The notes: generated by a model from the sequence alone, not told the origin. A DNA stretch of 64,000 nucleotides from DATATJ01 sp963789075 (GCA_963789075.1 CAWBJQ010000014.1:310001-374000); one strand, 5' to 3'. Shown: positions 35,333 to 46,058, counted from the first letter of the stretch. A program made the numbers and translations.

Positions 35333-38300
35333 TCATTTCTCGGGAATCGGCTCCATCCCCATCCGCTGCACGAGTCGGTTGAACGTCGGCAGATCCGTCG
35401 TCAGCGACTGCTGAAGCTTGTCGGTCTGCACCTTCAGCTCAGCGGAGATGTCGTTGAAGATCGGCTGCACGTTGCCCAGCGGCCGGCCGTCGCCAGCCTC
35501 GACGACGCGCAGGAGCGAGGCAATGCGGTTGTTGATCTTGATCGGGAAGTTCAACGGATCCTCGTTGCTCCGATTCTGCACCTGATACACGTTCTCCTCG
35601 ACGACGGTCAGGTTGCGCACGAGCCGGTTCGCGATCGCTTTCAGATCCGCGTCGTTCGACTTCGCCATCCGATCCGCCACTTCTTTCTTGATCCGGCGGA
35701 TCTGAATGACCGCCTCGTTCGCTTCGTTCACCTTGTCCCGAATCGCGCTGGCCAGCTCGAACTGCGCCTTCAGATCTTCGTCGGTGGCGGTGTAGAACGG
35801 ATGCCGCTTCACGGCGAGCGGCTGCGTCATCGTGTGGCCGTCGACTGTGAGCCGCACCTGGTATTTGCCGGGCAGCGCCATCGGACCATTCGTCGTCGCG
35901 CCCCAGAGGACCATGCCCGGGAAGGTGGTCACCGGCTGATACTGCAGGTCCCACGTGAACGTGTCGAGGCCGGCCTCGAGCGACGGCGCCGGCGGTCCGC
36001 CGCGCCGTCCCGTGTCCTCGTCCGGATCGGCCACAGCTTCGCCGGGCGCGCCGGCGACCGTCGTCGTACCGGTGGCGGCCGCCTCTCCACGGCCCGCGGG
36101 CTTCGGCGCACCCGTGAAGGTGCGGACCACCTGGCCGCTGCCGTCGAGGATTTCCAGCGTCAGCTTCTGCGCCGGCTTCGTCAACAGATACGCGAGGTGC
36201 GCGCCGCGCGTCGACCGCACCGCATCGTCAGGCTTGAAGAGATACGCATCGGTCATAGTCGTCAGACCGTACTGACGTAGCGGCGCGATGTTGTCGAGGA
36301 CGTAGAAGCCGCGGCCGTGCGTCGCGATCGTGAGGTCGTCGGCTTCCACCCAGATGTCGGACACCTGCGTGTCGGGGAGGTTGAGCGAGAGCGACTGCCA
36401 GTGGTCGCCGTCGTCGTACGAGATGTAGATGCCGTGCTCGGTGCCCGCGTAGAGCAGTCCCTTGCGCGTTGGATCTTCGCGGACCGTGTGCGTGTAGTCG
36501 TTGGGCCGGATGCCGGTGACGATCTTCGTCCACGTCTTCCCGAAGTCATGCGTGCGGAAGATGTAGGGCGAGAAGTCCTCGAGCAGCGGCTTCTTCACCG
36601 CGATGTACGCCGAGCCGGCGTCGAACGCGGACGCGTCGATCTGGCTGACGCGGCCGAAGTCGGGCATGTCCTTCGGCGTGGCGTTCGCCCATGTCTTGCC
36701 GCCGTCGCGCGTTACGTGAACCAATCCATCGTCCGAGCCCGCCCAGACGATGTTGATGTCGGTTTTGCCTGGCCCGATCGAGAACACCGTGCCGTAGATC
36801 TCCGGGCTGTTCATGTCGTGCGTGATCGGACCACCAGACGCCCCCATCGTCTTCGGATCGTGGCGCGTGAGATCGCCGCTGATCGCCGTCCAGTTCTGTC
36901 CCGCGCTCGTCGTCTTCCAGACGCGCTGCGACGAGGTGTAGAGCACGTTGGGATCGACGGGCGAGAAGATCACCGGGTAGGTCCACTGCCAGCGCTCCTT
37001 CACTTCGTTGGACGCCTCGCCGGAGAAGAAGCGCGGGTACGCGCCGACTTCGCGCAGCTCGCCGGTGCGGCGGTTCAGACGGGTGAGGAAGGAGCCGTTG
37101 TTCGCGCCGGAGAAATAGACGTCGGGATCCTTCGGATCGGTGGCGATGTAGCCGGGCTCGCCGCCGCCCGCCTGGTACGGCGGCACGGGACCGCCGCGGC
37201 CGAAGCCGCGTCCGGCCGGCAGGTTCGTCGAGCTGTCGACGCACATCGTCGTGTTGTCCTGCTGCGCGCCGCACACGTGATACGGCACGTGCTTCGTCGT
37301 CATCACGTGGTAGAACTGGCCCGTCGCGAAATCCTGATCGGTCCACGCCGGCGTCTTCGCGTCGATGTTGTAGCTGACCGCGCCGCCCCCGTCGTTGCCG
37401 ATGACGACGTGCTTCGAGTCGTCCGGATCGATCCACAGGTCGTGGTGATCGCCGTGCGTGCCGGTGCCGATGTTCCGCATGGTCTTGCCGCCGTCGTCCG
37501 AGCGGAACGCGCTGGTGTTCAGCATGTAGACGACGTCTTTGTTGTTCGGGTCGGCGAAGATGTGGTTGAAATAGAACGGGCGCTGCCGGATGGCGTGCGA
37601 GACATTCATCAGCTTCCAGGTTGCGCCGCCGTCGTCCGTGCTGTAGAGGCCGCCGCTCTCGTTCTCGAGGAGGAGGTAGACGCGGTTCGAGTCGGCGCCG
37701 GAGATGCCGATCGTAATCTTGCCGTCGATGCCCTTGGGCAATCCCGGATTGTGCGTGATCTCCTGCCAGGTGTCGCCGCCGTCGGTCGACTTGAAAAGGC
37801 CGCTGCCCGGGCCGCCGCTCGACATCTGGTACTCGACGCGGTACGCCTCCCACAACGCGGCGAACATCACGTTCGGGTTCTTGCGATCGATCGCGACGTC
37901 GACGGCGCCCGTCTTGCCGTTGCGGAAGAGCACTTTCTTCCACGTCTTGCCGCCGTCGGCCGTCTTGAACACGCCGCGCTCGTCGCTGTCCTTGCCGTAG
38001 CGGCCGAAGTCGGCGACGAACGCGATGTCGGGATTGGTCGGGTGCACGCGGATTTTCGAGATCGCGTCGGAATCGGTGAAGCCGATGTGCGACCACGTTT
38101 TTCCAGCGTCAGTCGACTTGTACACGCCATCGCCCGGCTGTACGTTGCCGCGTATGCACGATTCGCCCATGCCGATGTAGACGACGTCGGGATTGGATTC
38201 GGAGACGGCGACCGCGCCAACCGAGCTGCTCGTCAGTTTTCCGTCGGTGACCGGCGCCCAGTTCTGGCCTCCGTCAGTGGTTTTCCAGAGGCCGCCGCCG

Positions 38301-38542
38301 ACGGCGCCGAAGTATGCCTCTTTCGCGCGACCCTTCACGCCGGACACGGCGATTGATCGGCCGCCGCGCTCGGGGCCGATGCTGCGCCACTGAAAGGCTT
38401 TGAGAATGGCCGGATCGAGGGTGTCTGCGGTTGCGGCCGGTTGGGCGGCCCGTTCGGCGCGGACCCCGAAATTCGCACCGGCGGAGAGGGCGAACACGGC
38501 CGCACAGGCCCAGAAGCGACGACGTCTGATGATAGCGAACAT
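35333..38542 (-). CDS. Large exported Asp-box propeller protein (sortilin/VPS10-like 'glycosyl hydrolase')
   Basis: 1069 residues from ATG 38542, preceded by tccaGGGAGGttttc-type binding site; the frame is open to 38578. A signal peptide (FAIIRRRRFWACAAVFALSA) leads into IGPERGGRSIAVSG. About ten Asp-box motifs follow (for example KSTDAGKTWSH, KTADGGKTWKK, KSTDGGDTWQE, VTRDGGKTWAN), which build one or two multi-blade beta-propellers. A proline/glycine linker and a C-terminal helical region with a Val/Thr-rich FN3-like domain come last. Annotators often call such proteins glycosyl hydrolases, but no catalytic residues can be assigned. Paralogue at 53355. Confidence 0.85.
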   Translation of the reverse strand: MFAIIRRRRFWACAAVFALSAGANFGVRAERAAQPAATADTLDPAILKAFQWRSIGPERGGRSIAVSGVKGRAKEAYFGAVGGGLWKTTDGGQNWAPVTDGKLTSSSVGAVAVSESNPDVVYIGMGESCIRGNVQPGDGVYKSTDAGKTWSHIGFTDSDAISKIRVHPTNPDIAFVADFGRYGKDSDERGVFKTADGGKTWKKVLFRNGKTGAVDVAIDRKNPNVMFAALWEAYRVEYQMSSGGPGSGLFKSTDGGDTWQEITHNPGLPKGIDGKITIGISGADSNRVYLLLENESGGLYSTDDGGATWKLMNVSHAIRQRPFYFNHIFADPNNKDVVYMLNTSAFRSDDGGKTMRNIGTGTHGDHHDLWIDPDDSKHVVIGNDGGGAVSYNIDAKTPAWTDQDFATGQFYHVMTTKHVPYHVCGAQQDNTTMCVDSSTNLPAGRGFGRGGPVPPYQAGGGEPGYIATDPKDPDVYFSGANNGSFLTRLNRRTGELREVGAYPRFFSGEASNEVKERWQWTYPVIFSPVDPNVLYTSSQRVWKTTSAGQNWTAISGDLTRHDPKTMGASGGPITHDMNSPEIYGTVFSIGPGKTDINIVWAGSDDGLVHVTRDGGKTWANATPKDMPDFGRVSQIDASAFDAGSAYIAVKKPLLEDFSPYIFRTHDFGKTWTKIVTGIRPNDYTHTVREDPTRKGLLYAGTEHGIYISYDDGDHWQSLSLNLPDTQVSDIWVEADDLTIATHGRGFYVLDNIAPLRQYGLTTMTDAYLFKPDDAVRSTRGAHLAYLLTKPAQKLTLEILDGSGQVVRTFTGAPKPAGRGEAAATGTTTVAGAPGEAVADPDEDTGRRGGPPAPSLEAGLDTFTWDLQYQPVTTFPGMVLWGATTNGPMALPGKYQVRLTVDGHTMTQPLAVKRHPFYTATDEDLKAQFELASAIRDKVNEANEAVIQIRRIKKEVADRMAKSNDADLKAIANRLVRNLTVVEENVYQVQNRSNEDPLNFPIKINNRIASLLRVVEAGDGRPLGNVQPIFNDISAELKVQTDKLQQSLTTDLPTFNRLVQRMGMEPIPEK

Positions 38543-38647
38543 GAAGAAAACCTCCCTGGAGTGAGGAAAGTCTAACATTCCGGCCGGCGGCGTTGCGGCG
38601 TGTCTTTATTCGAAGACAATCGGCCATAAGGCGGGTATCCTCCCGCC

Positions 38648-38884
38648 ATGACCCAATGCTTGCGATGTGGCGGCGAGATGTCGGCAGGCGCGCTGTACTC
38701 CGCGGTGCGCACCTCCTTTCGCCCGCAGGATTCAAAGTTTCTGACGCTCGAAACGGGCGACGTGATGACGAAGGCGGCGATGTGCCGCAGTTGCGGCGTG
38801 GTCGAGATCATCGGCGATGTGAACAAGCTGCGCCGGCTGACCAGCGATCCGGATTCGCAGACCGAGGGATTCATCGAGACGTGA
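38648..38884 (+). CDS. Small zinc-ribbon protein (78 aa)
   Basis: MTQCLRCGGEMSAGALYSAV opens with CLRC (4-7); AAMCRSCGVVEIIGDVNKL gives the second CxxC (46-49). This is a two-knuckle zinc-ribbon pattern. It lies divergent from the Asp-box gene. The nucleic-acid-binding-protein label given to similar proteins is unproven. Confidence 0.7.
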   Translation: MTQCLRCGGEMSAGALYSAVRTSFRPQDSKFLTLETGDVMTKAAMCRSCGVVEIIGDVNKLRRLTSDPDSQTEGFIET

Positions 38885-38901
38885 GCGGCGCGGGCGCCTC
38901 C

Positions 38902-38931
38902 AAACCACGAAGGCCACGACGCCACGAAGAA
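38902..38931. repeat. Half copy of the cacgaag intergenic repeat
   Basis: aaaccacgaaggccacgacg ccacgaagaa: only the left arm of the 6546-6612 type; no matching cttcgtgg arm follows before the next gene. Confidence 0.55.
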
Positions 38932-38961
38932 AGGTTAGCGTTGACACTCGGAGGAAGATCG

Positions 38962-40833
38962 ATGGATATCCGACGACGTCTGAGTTTCGCCTCCGCCGTG
39001 TCGGTCGCGCTCCTGCTCGCCGGGCAGGCCTTTACCGCAGGGGACCAGCCGCCGAGCGTCGCCGATCAGTTCACCGATCGCGATGTGATGATTCCCGTTC
39101 GCGACGGCGTCCGCCTCCACGCCAGGATTTTCACCCCGAAGGCGGCGGACGGACCGCTGCCGATCATCATGACGCGCACGCCCTACGGCGTCGGCAATGC
39201 CGGCAACAACTTCAAGACGTATTTGAAGGCGCTGGCCGGCGATGGCTACATCTTCGTGTTCGAGGACATTCGCGGAAAATTCCAGTCCGAGGGGAGCTTC
39301 GTGATGCAGCGCCCCGCGCGCGCGCCGGGCGACACGAAGTCGCTCGACGAGGGCACCGACACGTACGACACGATCGAGTGGCTGCTCCACAACGTCCCGG
39401 GCAACAACGGTCGCGTCGGCATGCTCGGCATCTCGTACTCCGGCTGGACGACGATCATGGGAGCGCTCGAGCCGCATCCGGCGCTCAAGGCGATCTCGCC
39501 GCAGGCCTCGCCCGCAGACATGTGGCTCGGCGACGACTTTCATCACAACGGCGCCTTCCGCTTGAGCTATGGCTTCGAGTACGCGTCGATGATGGAAAGC
39601 GGAAAGGACGTCCAGCAGTTCTCCTTCGACACGTTCGACACCTACGACTGGTACTTGTCGCTGGGACCGCTGGCCAACGTGAACAAAAAGTACCTGCACG
39701 AGAAGATCCCGACGTGGAATGACTACGTGGCGCACCCCGACTACGACGCGTTCTGGAAGCGCCAGACGATGATTCCGTATCTGCGCGAGGTGAAGGTGCC
39801 GACGCTGAACGTCGCCGGGTGGTGGGATCAGGAGGACTTCTACGGCCCGATTCAGATCTACGAGGCGCTCGAGCGGCACGACACGCACCATCTGAATCAT
39901 CTGGTCGTCGGTCCATGGAATCACGGCGGCTGGTCCGGCGGCGCCGGCGATCGCCTCGGACCGATCGAATTCGGATCGGCCACCGCGGAATATTTCCGCG
40001 ACCGGATTCAGGCGCCGTGGTTCGCGTATTTCCTGAAGGACAAAGGGACGCTCGATCTGCCGGAGGCGCTGACGTTCGAATCCGGGACGAACCGTTGGCA
40101 GCGCTGGGACGCCTGGCCGCCGGTGCGCCAGACGACGGACCGATCGCTGTACGTCGGAGCGAATCGGACGCTCTCGTTCGATAAGCCGACAGCCGTGGCG
40201 CCGACGTTCGACCGCTACGTCTCCGATCCGGCCCATCCGGTTCCGTACCGCCATCGCCCGATTCAGCCGACGTATTTCCCGGGCGGGTCGAAATGGCCGA
40301 CGTGGCTCGTCGAGGATCAGCGATTCGTTCGCGATCGCGCCGACGTCCTCAGCTGGGACACCGGCCCGCTCACGTCGAACGTGTCGATTGCCGGCGAGGT
40401 GACGGCCGATCTGTTCGCCTCGACGACGGGCTCGGACGCGGACTGGATCGTGAAGCTCATCGACGTCTATCCGGAGCAGTACCCGGAGAACTGGGACCTT
40501 GCAGGATACGAGCTGATGGTGTCCAACGAAGTCTTCCGGGGACGCTATCGCCGGAGCCGCGAACGCCCGGAGGCCATCACACCGAAAGCGGTGCTCGAAT
40601 ACGCGTTCAGCCTACACACGCAGAACTACACGTTTCTCCAGGGCCACCGCATCATGGTGCAGGTCCAGAGCAGCTGGTTTCCGATCATCGACCGCAATCC
40701 GCAGACGTTCGTCAGGAACATCTTCAACGCCGTGCCCAGCGATTTCCGAGCCGCGACGGTGCAGATTTTTCGGTCGGCTCAGTATCCGTCGCACGTGGTC
40801 ATCCCCGTGGTGTCGGAGGCGATGCGTCGTTAG
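38962..40833 (+). CDS. Exported CocE/NonD-family hydrolase (X-Pro dipeptidyl-peptidase S15-like)
   Basis: 623 residues with cggaggaaga upstream of ATG 38962. The signal peptide is SFASAVSVALLLAGQAFTA. The alpha/beta-hydrolase core has MIPVRDGVRLHARIFTPKA, GRVGMLGISYSGWTT (nucleophile Ser158 in GxSYxG) and VVGPWNHGGW (His region). The C-terminal jelly-roll domain (SNVSIAGEVTADLFASTTGS, DADWIVKLIDVYPEQ) is typical of S15/CocE enzymes. Substrates range from proline peptides to ester antibiotics and cocaine; here exported peptide or ester hydrolysis is likely. Confidence 0.92.
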   Translation: MDIRRRLSFASAVSVALLLAGQAFTAGDQPPSVADQFTDRDVMIPVRDGVRLHARIFTPKAADGPLPIIMTRTPYGVGNAGNNFKTYLKALAGDGYIFVFEDIRGKFQSEGSFVMQRPARAPGDTKSLDEGTDTYDTIEWLLHNVPGNNGRVGMLGISYSGWTTIMGALEPHPALKAISPQASPADMWLGDDFHHNGAFRLSYGFEYASMMESGKDVQQFSFDTFDTYDWYLSLGPLANVNKKYLHEKIPTWNDYVAHPDYDAFWKRQTMIPYLREVKVPTLNVAGWWDQEDFYGPIQIYEALERHDTHHLNHLVVGPWNHGGWSGGAGDRLGPIEFGSATAEYFRDRIQAPWFAYFLKDKGTLDLPEALTFESGTNRWQRWDAWPPVRQTTDRSLYVGANRTLSFDKPTAVAPTFDRYVSDPAHPVPYRHRPIQPTYFPGGSKWPTWLVEDQRFVRDRADVLSWDTGPLTSNVSIAGEVTADLFASTTGSDADWIVKLIDVYPEQYPENWDLAGYELMVSNEVFRGRYRRSRERPEAITPKAVLEYAFSLHTQNYTFLQGHRIMVQVQSSWFPIIDRNPQTFVRNIFNAVPSDFRAATVQIFRSAQYPSHVVIPVVSEAMRR

Positions 40834-40947
40834 TGTCACGGCTCGGATGTTTCTAGCCTCTGTTGGATTCTTTACGATCTTGCCGCGCCATTGGGCCGCC
40901 GGCGATCGTCATCTGCACGGTGGATGACGGTACCCTATCATTGACCC

Positions 40948-41991
40948 ATGCACCGCTGTCTCTTGGCTGCCTGTCTCGCCCCAATCGTCTGCCTCGCTGC
41001 GCTGACGGCGCAGGAGCCGGCGTTCAAGACGGGAAACAGCATCGTCGCCGTCTACGCGACCGTCACGAGTGCCGATGGCCGGCTCGTGCCGGATCTGACG
41101 CGCGACGCTTTTTCGATCTCCGACAACGGCAAGCGCCAGGCGCTGACACTCTTCGCCTCCGACGTGCAGCCGATCACCGTGGTGATGCTGATCGATCGGA
41201 GCGCAAGCATGCGGCGCCGATTCACACTGGTGGAGCAGGCGGCCGAGCAGTTCGTCGCTGCGTTGTTGCCCGCCGACAAAGCGCGCATCGGGAGCTTCTC
41301 GAACCGAATCGAGGTCGACCCGCGCGACTTCACATCGGATCACGAGGAGCTGCTGAAGATTCTCCGCTCGGATCTCCAGGAGGAAGGGCCGACGCCGTTG
41401 TGGAACGCCGTCAACGTGGGCATCACAGCGCTCCTGCATCAGCAGGGAAGGCGCGTGCTGCTCGTGTTCACCGACGGTCACGACAGCCCGATGAATTTCA
41501 GCAACACCAACAACTCGTTGAAGGACGTGATGAAGCGCGCTGAAGAAGAGGACGTCATGGTGTACGCGATTGGGCTCAGCGGCGGCGAAGGATCCGGCAG
41601 CGGATCGTCCGGCCGCGGCGGTTCTGGCGGGCACGGGGGCACGCGCGGCGGCGGGATGGGTCGGGGCGGCGGCATGGGCCGCGGTGGATTCGGCCAGGGC
41701 TCCGGCGGCTATGGCCGTCCGCGGGCCGACGACAAGCCGGATGACGGCCTGCCCAAGATTGCGGCAGTGACCGGCGGCGGCTACTTCGAGCTGACGTCCA
41801 CCGACGATCTCGCCTCGACGTTTGCGCATGTCGCCGACGAGCTGCACCGGCAGTACGCACTCGGCTTCGCGCCGGAGAAGCTCGACGGCAAGATGCACAC
41901 GCTCGATGTGCGACTGTCGGACGCGACGCTGACCGCGCGCACACGAAAGAGCTATCTCGCCCGGGCGTCTGCCGGCGTCACGCGGCACTGA
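40948..41991 (+). CDS. VWFA-related exported protein of the acidobacterial type
   Basis: 347 residues: signal peptide (HRCLLAACLAPIVCLAALTA), then the N-terminal domain VYATVTSADGRLVPDLTRDA FSISDNGKRQ common to acidobacterial VWFA-related proteins. The VWA domain has the MIDAS motif D83-x-S85-x-S87 (DRSAS). A Gly/Ser/Arg-rich insertion (41577-41733; GRGGSGGHGGTRGGGMGRGG) interrupts the VWA fold before GGGYFELTSTDDLASTFAHV. Stop and YaeQ start overlap by one base. Likely a periplasmic or surface adhesion-type protein. Confidence 0.88.
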   Translation: MHRCLLAACLAPIVCLAALTAQEPAFKTGNSIVAVYATVTSADGRLVPDLTRDAFSISDNGKRQALTLFASDVQPITVVMLIDRSASMRRRFTLVEQAAEQFVAALLPADKARIGSFSNRIEVDPRDFTSDHEELLKILRSDLQEEGPTPLWNAVNVGITALLHQQGRRVLLVFTDGHDSPMNFSNTNNSLKDVMKRAEEEDVMVYAIGLSGGEGSGSGSSGRGGSGGHGGTRGGGMGRGGGMGRGGFGQGSGGYGRPRADDKPDDGLPKIAAVTGGGYFELTSTDDLASTFAHVADELHRQYALGFAPEKLDGKMHTLDVRLSDATLTARTRKSYLARASAGVTRH

Positions 41992-42530
41992 TGGCGATTG
42001 CGGCCACCATCTACACCCTCGACATCGACCTCGCCGATTCCGATCGTCAGGTGTACGAGACGCTGGCGCTCCGCGTTGCGCGTCATCCCTCGGAGTCCGA
42101 AGAGCATCTGGTGGCGCGCGTCCTCGCGTACGCCATGGAGCACACCGAAGGGATTGCGTTCTCGCGGGGCGTGTCCGAGCCGGACGAGCCCGCCATCATG
42201 GTCCGCGATCTCACGGGCGCGATCCGTTCCTGGATCGAGGTCGGCTCGCCCGATGCCGGCCGGCTGCACAAGGCGGCCAAGGCCGCGCCGCGAGTGGCCG
42301 TCTACACGCACAAGGACACCGCGCAACTGCTGCGCAATCTGTCGGGCGAGCGCATTCACCGTGCAGCCGACATCGAGTTGTACGCCATCGATCGGACACT
42401 GATTGCGGCGCTGATCGCGCGCCTGGATCGGCGCATGGCGTTCAGCCTCTCGATCAACGAGCGCGAGCTGTACGTGTCGATTGGTCCCGACACGCTCACC
42501 GGCGTCGTCACCCGGCATTCGATTGGGTGA
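41991..42530 (+). CDS. YaeQ-family protein
   Basis: 179 residues starting MAIAATIYTLDIDLADSDRQ. ARHPSESEEHLVARVLAYAM, WIEVGSPDAGRLHKAAKAAP and VYTHKDTAQLLRNL are strong matches to YaeQ, a PD-(D/E)XK-fold family of unknown function. Conserved acidic and Lys residues (E, D/E-G, K in AVYTHK) are present. The one-base overlap with the VWA gene implies coupled translation, although the two proteins are in different compartments. Confidence 0.92.
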   Translation: MAIAATIYTLDIDLADSDRQVYETLALRVARHPSESEEHLVARVLAYAMEHTEGIAFSRGVSEPDEPAIMVRDLTGAIRSWIEVGSPDAGRLHKAAKAAPRVAVYTHKDTAQLLRNLSGERIHRAADIELYAIDRTLIAALIARLDRRMAFSLSINERELYVSIGPDTLTGVVTRHSIG

Positions 42531-42540
42531 GATCAAGCAA

Positions 42541-42640
42541 TTGGTAAGTTGGTAGATTGGTAAGTTGGTAATGAATGATTCGGGTCAACGAATCGCTCGC
42601 CGGCCAAATTACCAAATTACCAAATTACCAATTCACCAAA
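42541..42640. repeat. Intergenic inverted repeat, ttggtaa/ttaccaa family
   Basis: Left arm ttggtaagttggtagattgg then taagttggtaa (42541-42571); right arm caaattaccaaattaccaaa then ttaccaattcaccaaa (42605-42640). A ~30-base hairpin-forming unit with a 33-base loop between yaeQ and the tricorn-like gene. TTGACG at 42645-42650 just after it may be a -35 element. Confidence 0.75.
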
Positions 42641-42691
42641 TGTATTGACGCCCCAATCGGGTAAGCTAGCGCCTTCCCGGAGGTCCTGCCG

Positions 42692-45600
42692 ATGCCGATA
42701 CGCCGCCGCCTGCTGACGGTCCTGTCCCTTTGCCTGCTCGCCCTGCCGCTGCTGGTGCCGCGCGCGATCACCGCCAACGGCGCACAGACACGCCTGCTGC
42801 GCTCGCCGACCGTGAGCGCCACGCGGATCGCCTTCGCGTACGCCAACAATATCTGGACGGTCGATCGCGCCGGCGGCATGGCCCGTCGCGTCACCAGTTT
42901 TCAAGGCGAGACGTCCAATCCGCATTTCTCCCCGGACGGCGCGTGGATCGCCTTCAGCGGTGAGTACGCGGGAAACATCGACGCGTACGTCGTGCCGGCG
43001 GAGGGCGGTGAGCCGAAGCGGCTGACCTGGCATCCCGGCGCGGATCTGGTTCAGGGGTGGACGCCCGACGGCCAGTCGATCGTGTTCTCGTCGACGCGCG
43101 CCACATGGGCGCCGAGCGCGGCGCCGCGCTTCTGGACGGTGCCGGCCACCGGCGGCATCGAGCAGCCGATGGCGCTGCCGCGCGCCTATCAGGGAAAGAT
43201 TTCCGCTGACGGGACGCGCATCGCGTACCGCATGAACAACTCGTGGGACGAGGAGCGCCGCAACTACCGCGGCGGACAGAACCGTCCGATCTGGATCGTC
43301 GACACCAAGACGTACGAGCTCCAGTCGCCGCCGTGGACCGATTCGAAGGACGTCGATCCCGTCTGGGTGGGCGACACCGTGTATTTCATTTCGGATCGCG
43401 ACGGCGTGGCGAATGTCTGGGACGTACGAGACGAAGACGAAAAAGCTCGCGCAGGCCACGGCGTTCACCGACTTCGACGTGAAGACGCTCGATGCCGGCG
43501 CCGGCGCCGTTGTCTTCGAGCAGGCCGGGTACGTGCACGAGCTCGACGCCAAGAGCGGCAAAGAGCACACGGTGCCGATCACGGCGACGGGGGACTTTCC
43601 CTGGATGATGCCGCGCTGGGAAGACGTCACCGCGCGGATGACGAACATCGCGCTGTCGCCGACCGGCCGCCGCGTCGCGGTCGAAGCGCGCGGCGAGGTG
43701 TTCACGATTCCTGCCGAGAAGGGCGACGTCCGGAACCTCACGCACTCGAGCGCGTCGGCCGAGCGCGATCCGGCGTGGTCGCCCGACGGTAAGTTCGTGT
43801 CGTATTTCAGCGACAAGTCCGGCGAGTACAGGCTGATCGTCGAGTCGCAGGACGGCATCTCGCCTGCGCGCGAGATCACACTGGACCATCCGACGCATTA
43901 CTACACGCCGTCGTGGTCTCCCGACTCGAAGAAGATCCTGTTCAGCGACACGAACCTGAAGGTCTGGGTGGTCGACGTGGAGAGCGGCAAGGCGAAGATG
44001 GTCGGCAGCGATCCGTGGATGGTGCCGGCGCGCACGCTGAATCCGGTGTGGAGTCCCGACTCGAAATGGATCGCGTACGCGGGCCATCTCAACTCGCTGT
44101 ATCACGCCATCTTCATCACCAACGCGGAGAGCGGGCAGTCCACGCAGGTCACCGATGGCCTCGCCGACGCGGTGTGGCCGGTCTGGGACGCCGGCGGCAA
44201 ATATCTCTGGTTCCTCGCGTCCACCGACTTCGGCATGAAGTCGCAGTGGCTCGACATGACCTCGTACGACCACAACGAGAACTTCGGCCTCTACCTCGCG
44301 ATCCTGAAGAAAGGCGAAGCGAGCCCGCTGCTGCCCGAGAGCGACGAGGACAAAGGCGTCGGCAACGCGCCGCCGCGCCAGTCGCCGGATGAGGCGCCCC
44401 CAGCAGCGGATCGGACTCCGCGGTCGCCGGTCTCCGTGTCGATCGATTTCGACAACCTCCAGCAGCGCATCGTCACCGTGGCCGGCATTCCGGAGCGCCA
44501 GTATTCACGGCTGAGGCCCGGTGTGGCCGGCACCGTCTATTACCTCGAGGCGAATCCTGGCGCGGACGCCGATCCAGCTGAGAGAGGCAACACCCTGCAC
44601 CGCTATCGTCTGCGCGATCGCCGCGCGTCTGTGTTCGTCCGGAACGTCGCCGAGTACGACGTCAGCGCGGATGGCCACAAGCTGCTCTACCGCACGCCAG
44701 CCGCGCCGGCTGGGCGCGGCGGCGGCGGCGACGCCGAGACGAAGCCGGCGATGTTCATTGTTGATGCCGACCGCGCGACGCCCGCCGCCGGCCAGGGCCG
44801 GCTCACCGTGACGCTGCGCATGTTCCTTGAGCCGAAGGAAGAGTTCCGCCAGATCTTCAATGAGGGGTGGCGCAATCAACGCGACTACCTCTATGTGCCG
44901 AACATGCACGGCACTGACTGGGTGAAAGACAAGGAGATGTACGGCGCGATGCTGCCGTACGTGAACCACCGCGCGGATCTGAACTACCTGCTCGACACGA
45001 TGGGCGCGGAGATTTCCATCGGTCATTCGTACGTCCGCGGCGGCGCGATGCCGGATCTGCCGCCGTCGATCGGTGGGCTGCTCGGCGCCGACTTCACGAT
45101 CGACAACGGCCGCTACCGCGTGGCGCGCATCTACGACAACGAGAGCTGGAACCCCGACCTGCGCGCGCCGCTCGCCGCGCCCGGCGTCGACGTGTCGGTC
45201 GGCGACTACATTGTCGCGATCAACGGCGTGGAGCTGAAGGCGCCGGACAACATCTATCGTCTGCTCGACGGCACGGCGAACCGCCAGACCGTGCTCGCCG
45301 TCAACAGCCGGCCATCCTTGGACGGCGCGCGGGCCGTCACCGTCGTCCCCGTCGCCAACGAGCAGACGCTGCGAACGCGCGCATGGGTGGAGCACAACCG
45401 GCGGCTCGTCGACAAACTGTCGAACGGCCAGCTCGCGTACGTCTACCTGCCGAACACCGGGCAGCCTGGCTACACGAGCTTCAATCGGTACTATTTCTCG
45501 CAGCAGGACAAGAAGGGCGCCGTGATCGACGAGCGCTACAACGGCGGCGGATCGGCGGCCGACTACATCATCGACGCTCTGCAGCGCGACTTCGACGGCT

Positions 45601-46058
45601 ACTTCAACAACGTCGCCGGCGATCGCACGCCGTTCACGAGCCCGGCGGCTGGCGTGTGGGGGCCGAAGGTGATGATCATCAACGAGATGGCCGGCTCAGG
45701 CGGTGATCTCATGCCCTACATGTTCAAGCGGCGCAAACTGGGAACGCTCGTCGGCAAGCGCACGTGGGGCGGCCTCGTCCACACGGCCGACACACCGACG
45801 TTCGTCGACGGCGGATCGATGATCGCGCCGCGGGGCGGTTTCTTCGATCGCGAGGGCAAGTGGGCCGTCGAGAATGAAGGCATCACCCCGGACATCGACG
45901 TCGAGAACTGGCCGAAGGACGTGATCGCCGGCAAGGATCCGCAGCTCGAACGCGCCGTCCAGGAAGCGATGCGGCTGTTGAAAGAACATCCCGTCGAACG
46001 GCTGACGAAAGAGCCGCCGCCGCCCACCACGGGCAAGCGCAAGACGCCGGGGCGCTGA
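42692..46058 (+). CDS. Tricorn-like S41 protease, exported, apparent frameshift
   Basis: Tricorn-type peptidase of about 1121 residues after repair. Signal peptide PIRRRLLTVLSLCLLALPLL; WD/PD40-type propeller blades (SNPHFSPDGAWIAFSGEYAG, RDPAWSPDGKFVSYFSDKSG, NPVWSPDSKWIAYAGHL). The frame shifts at 43419-43421 (one extra g in ggg), where NVW joins YETKTKKLAQATAF. A PDZ-like domain (VDVSVGDYIVAINGVELKAP) precedes the S41 core with KGAVIDERYNGGGSAADYI and NEMAGSGGDLMPY (nucleophile Ser codon at 45696) and NEGITPDIDVEN. These proteases degrade peptides to small products. An RBS (cccggagg) precedes ATG 42692. Confidence 0.92.

Noticed and set aside
36317..38356. A 679-codon plus-strand frame opposite the Asp-box gene, and similar frames at 30131-31732 and 9430-12141
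   Set aside because: No start-site signal or recognisable domain; the opposite or other-frame gene explains the openness.
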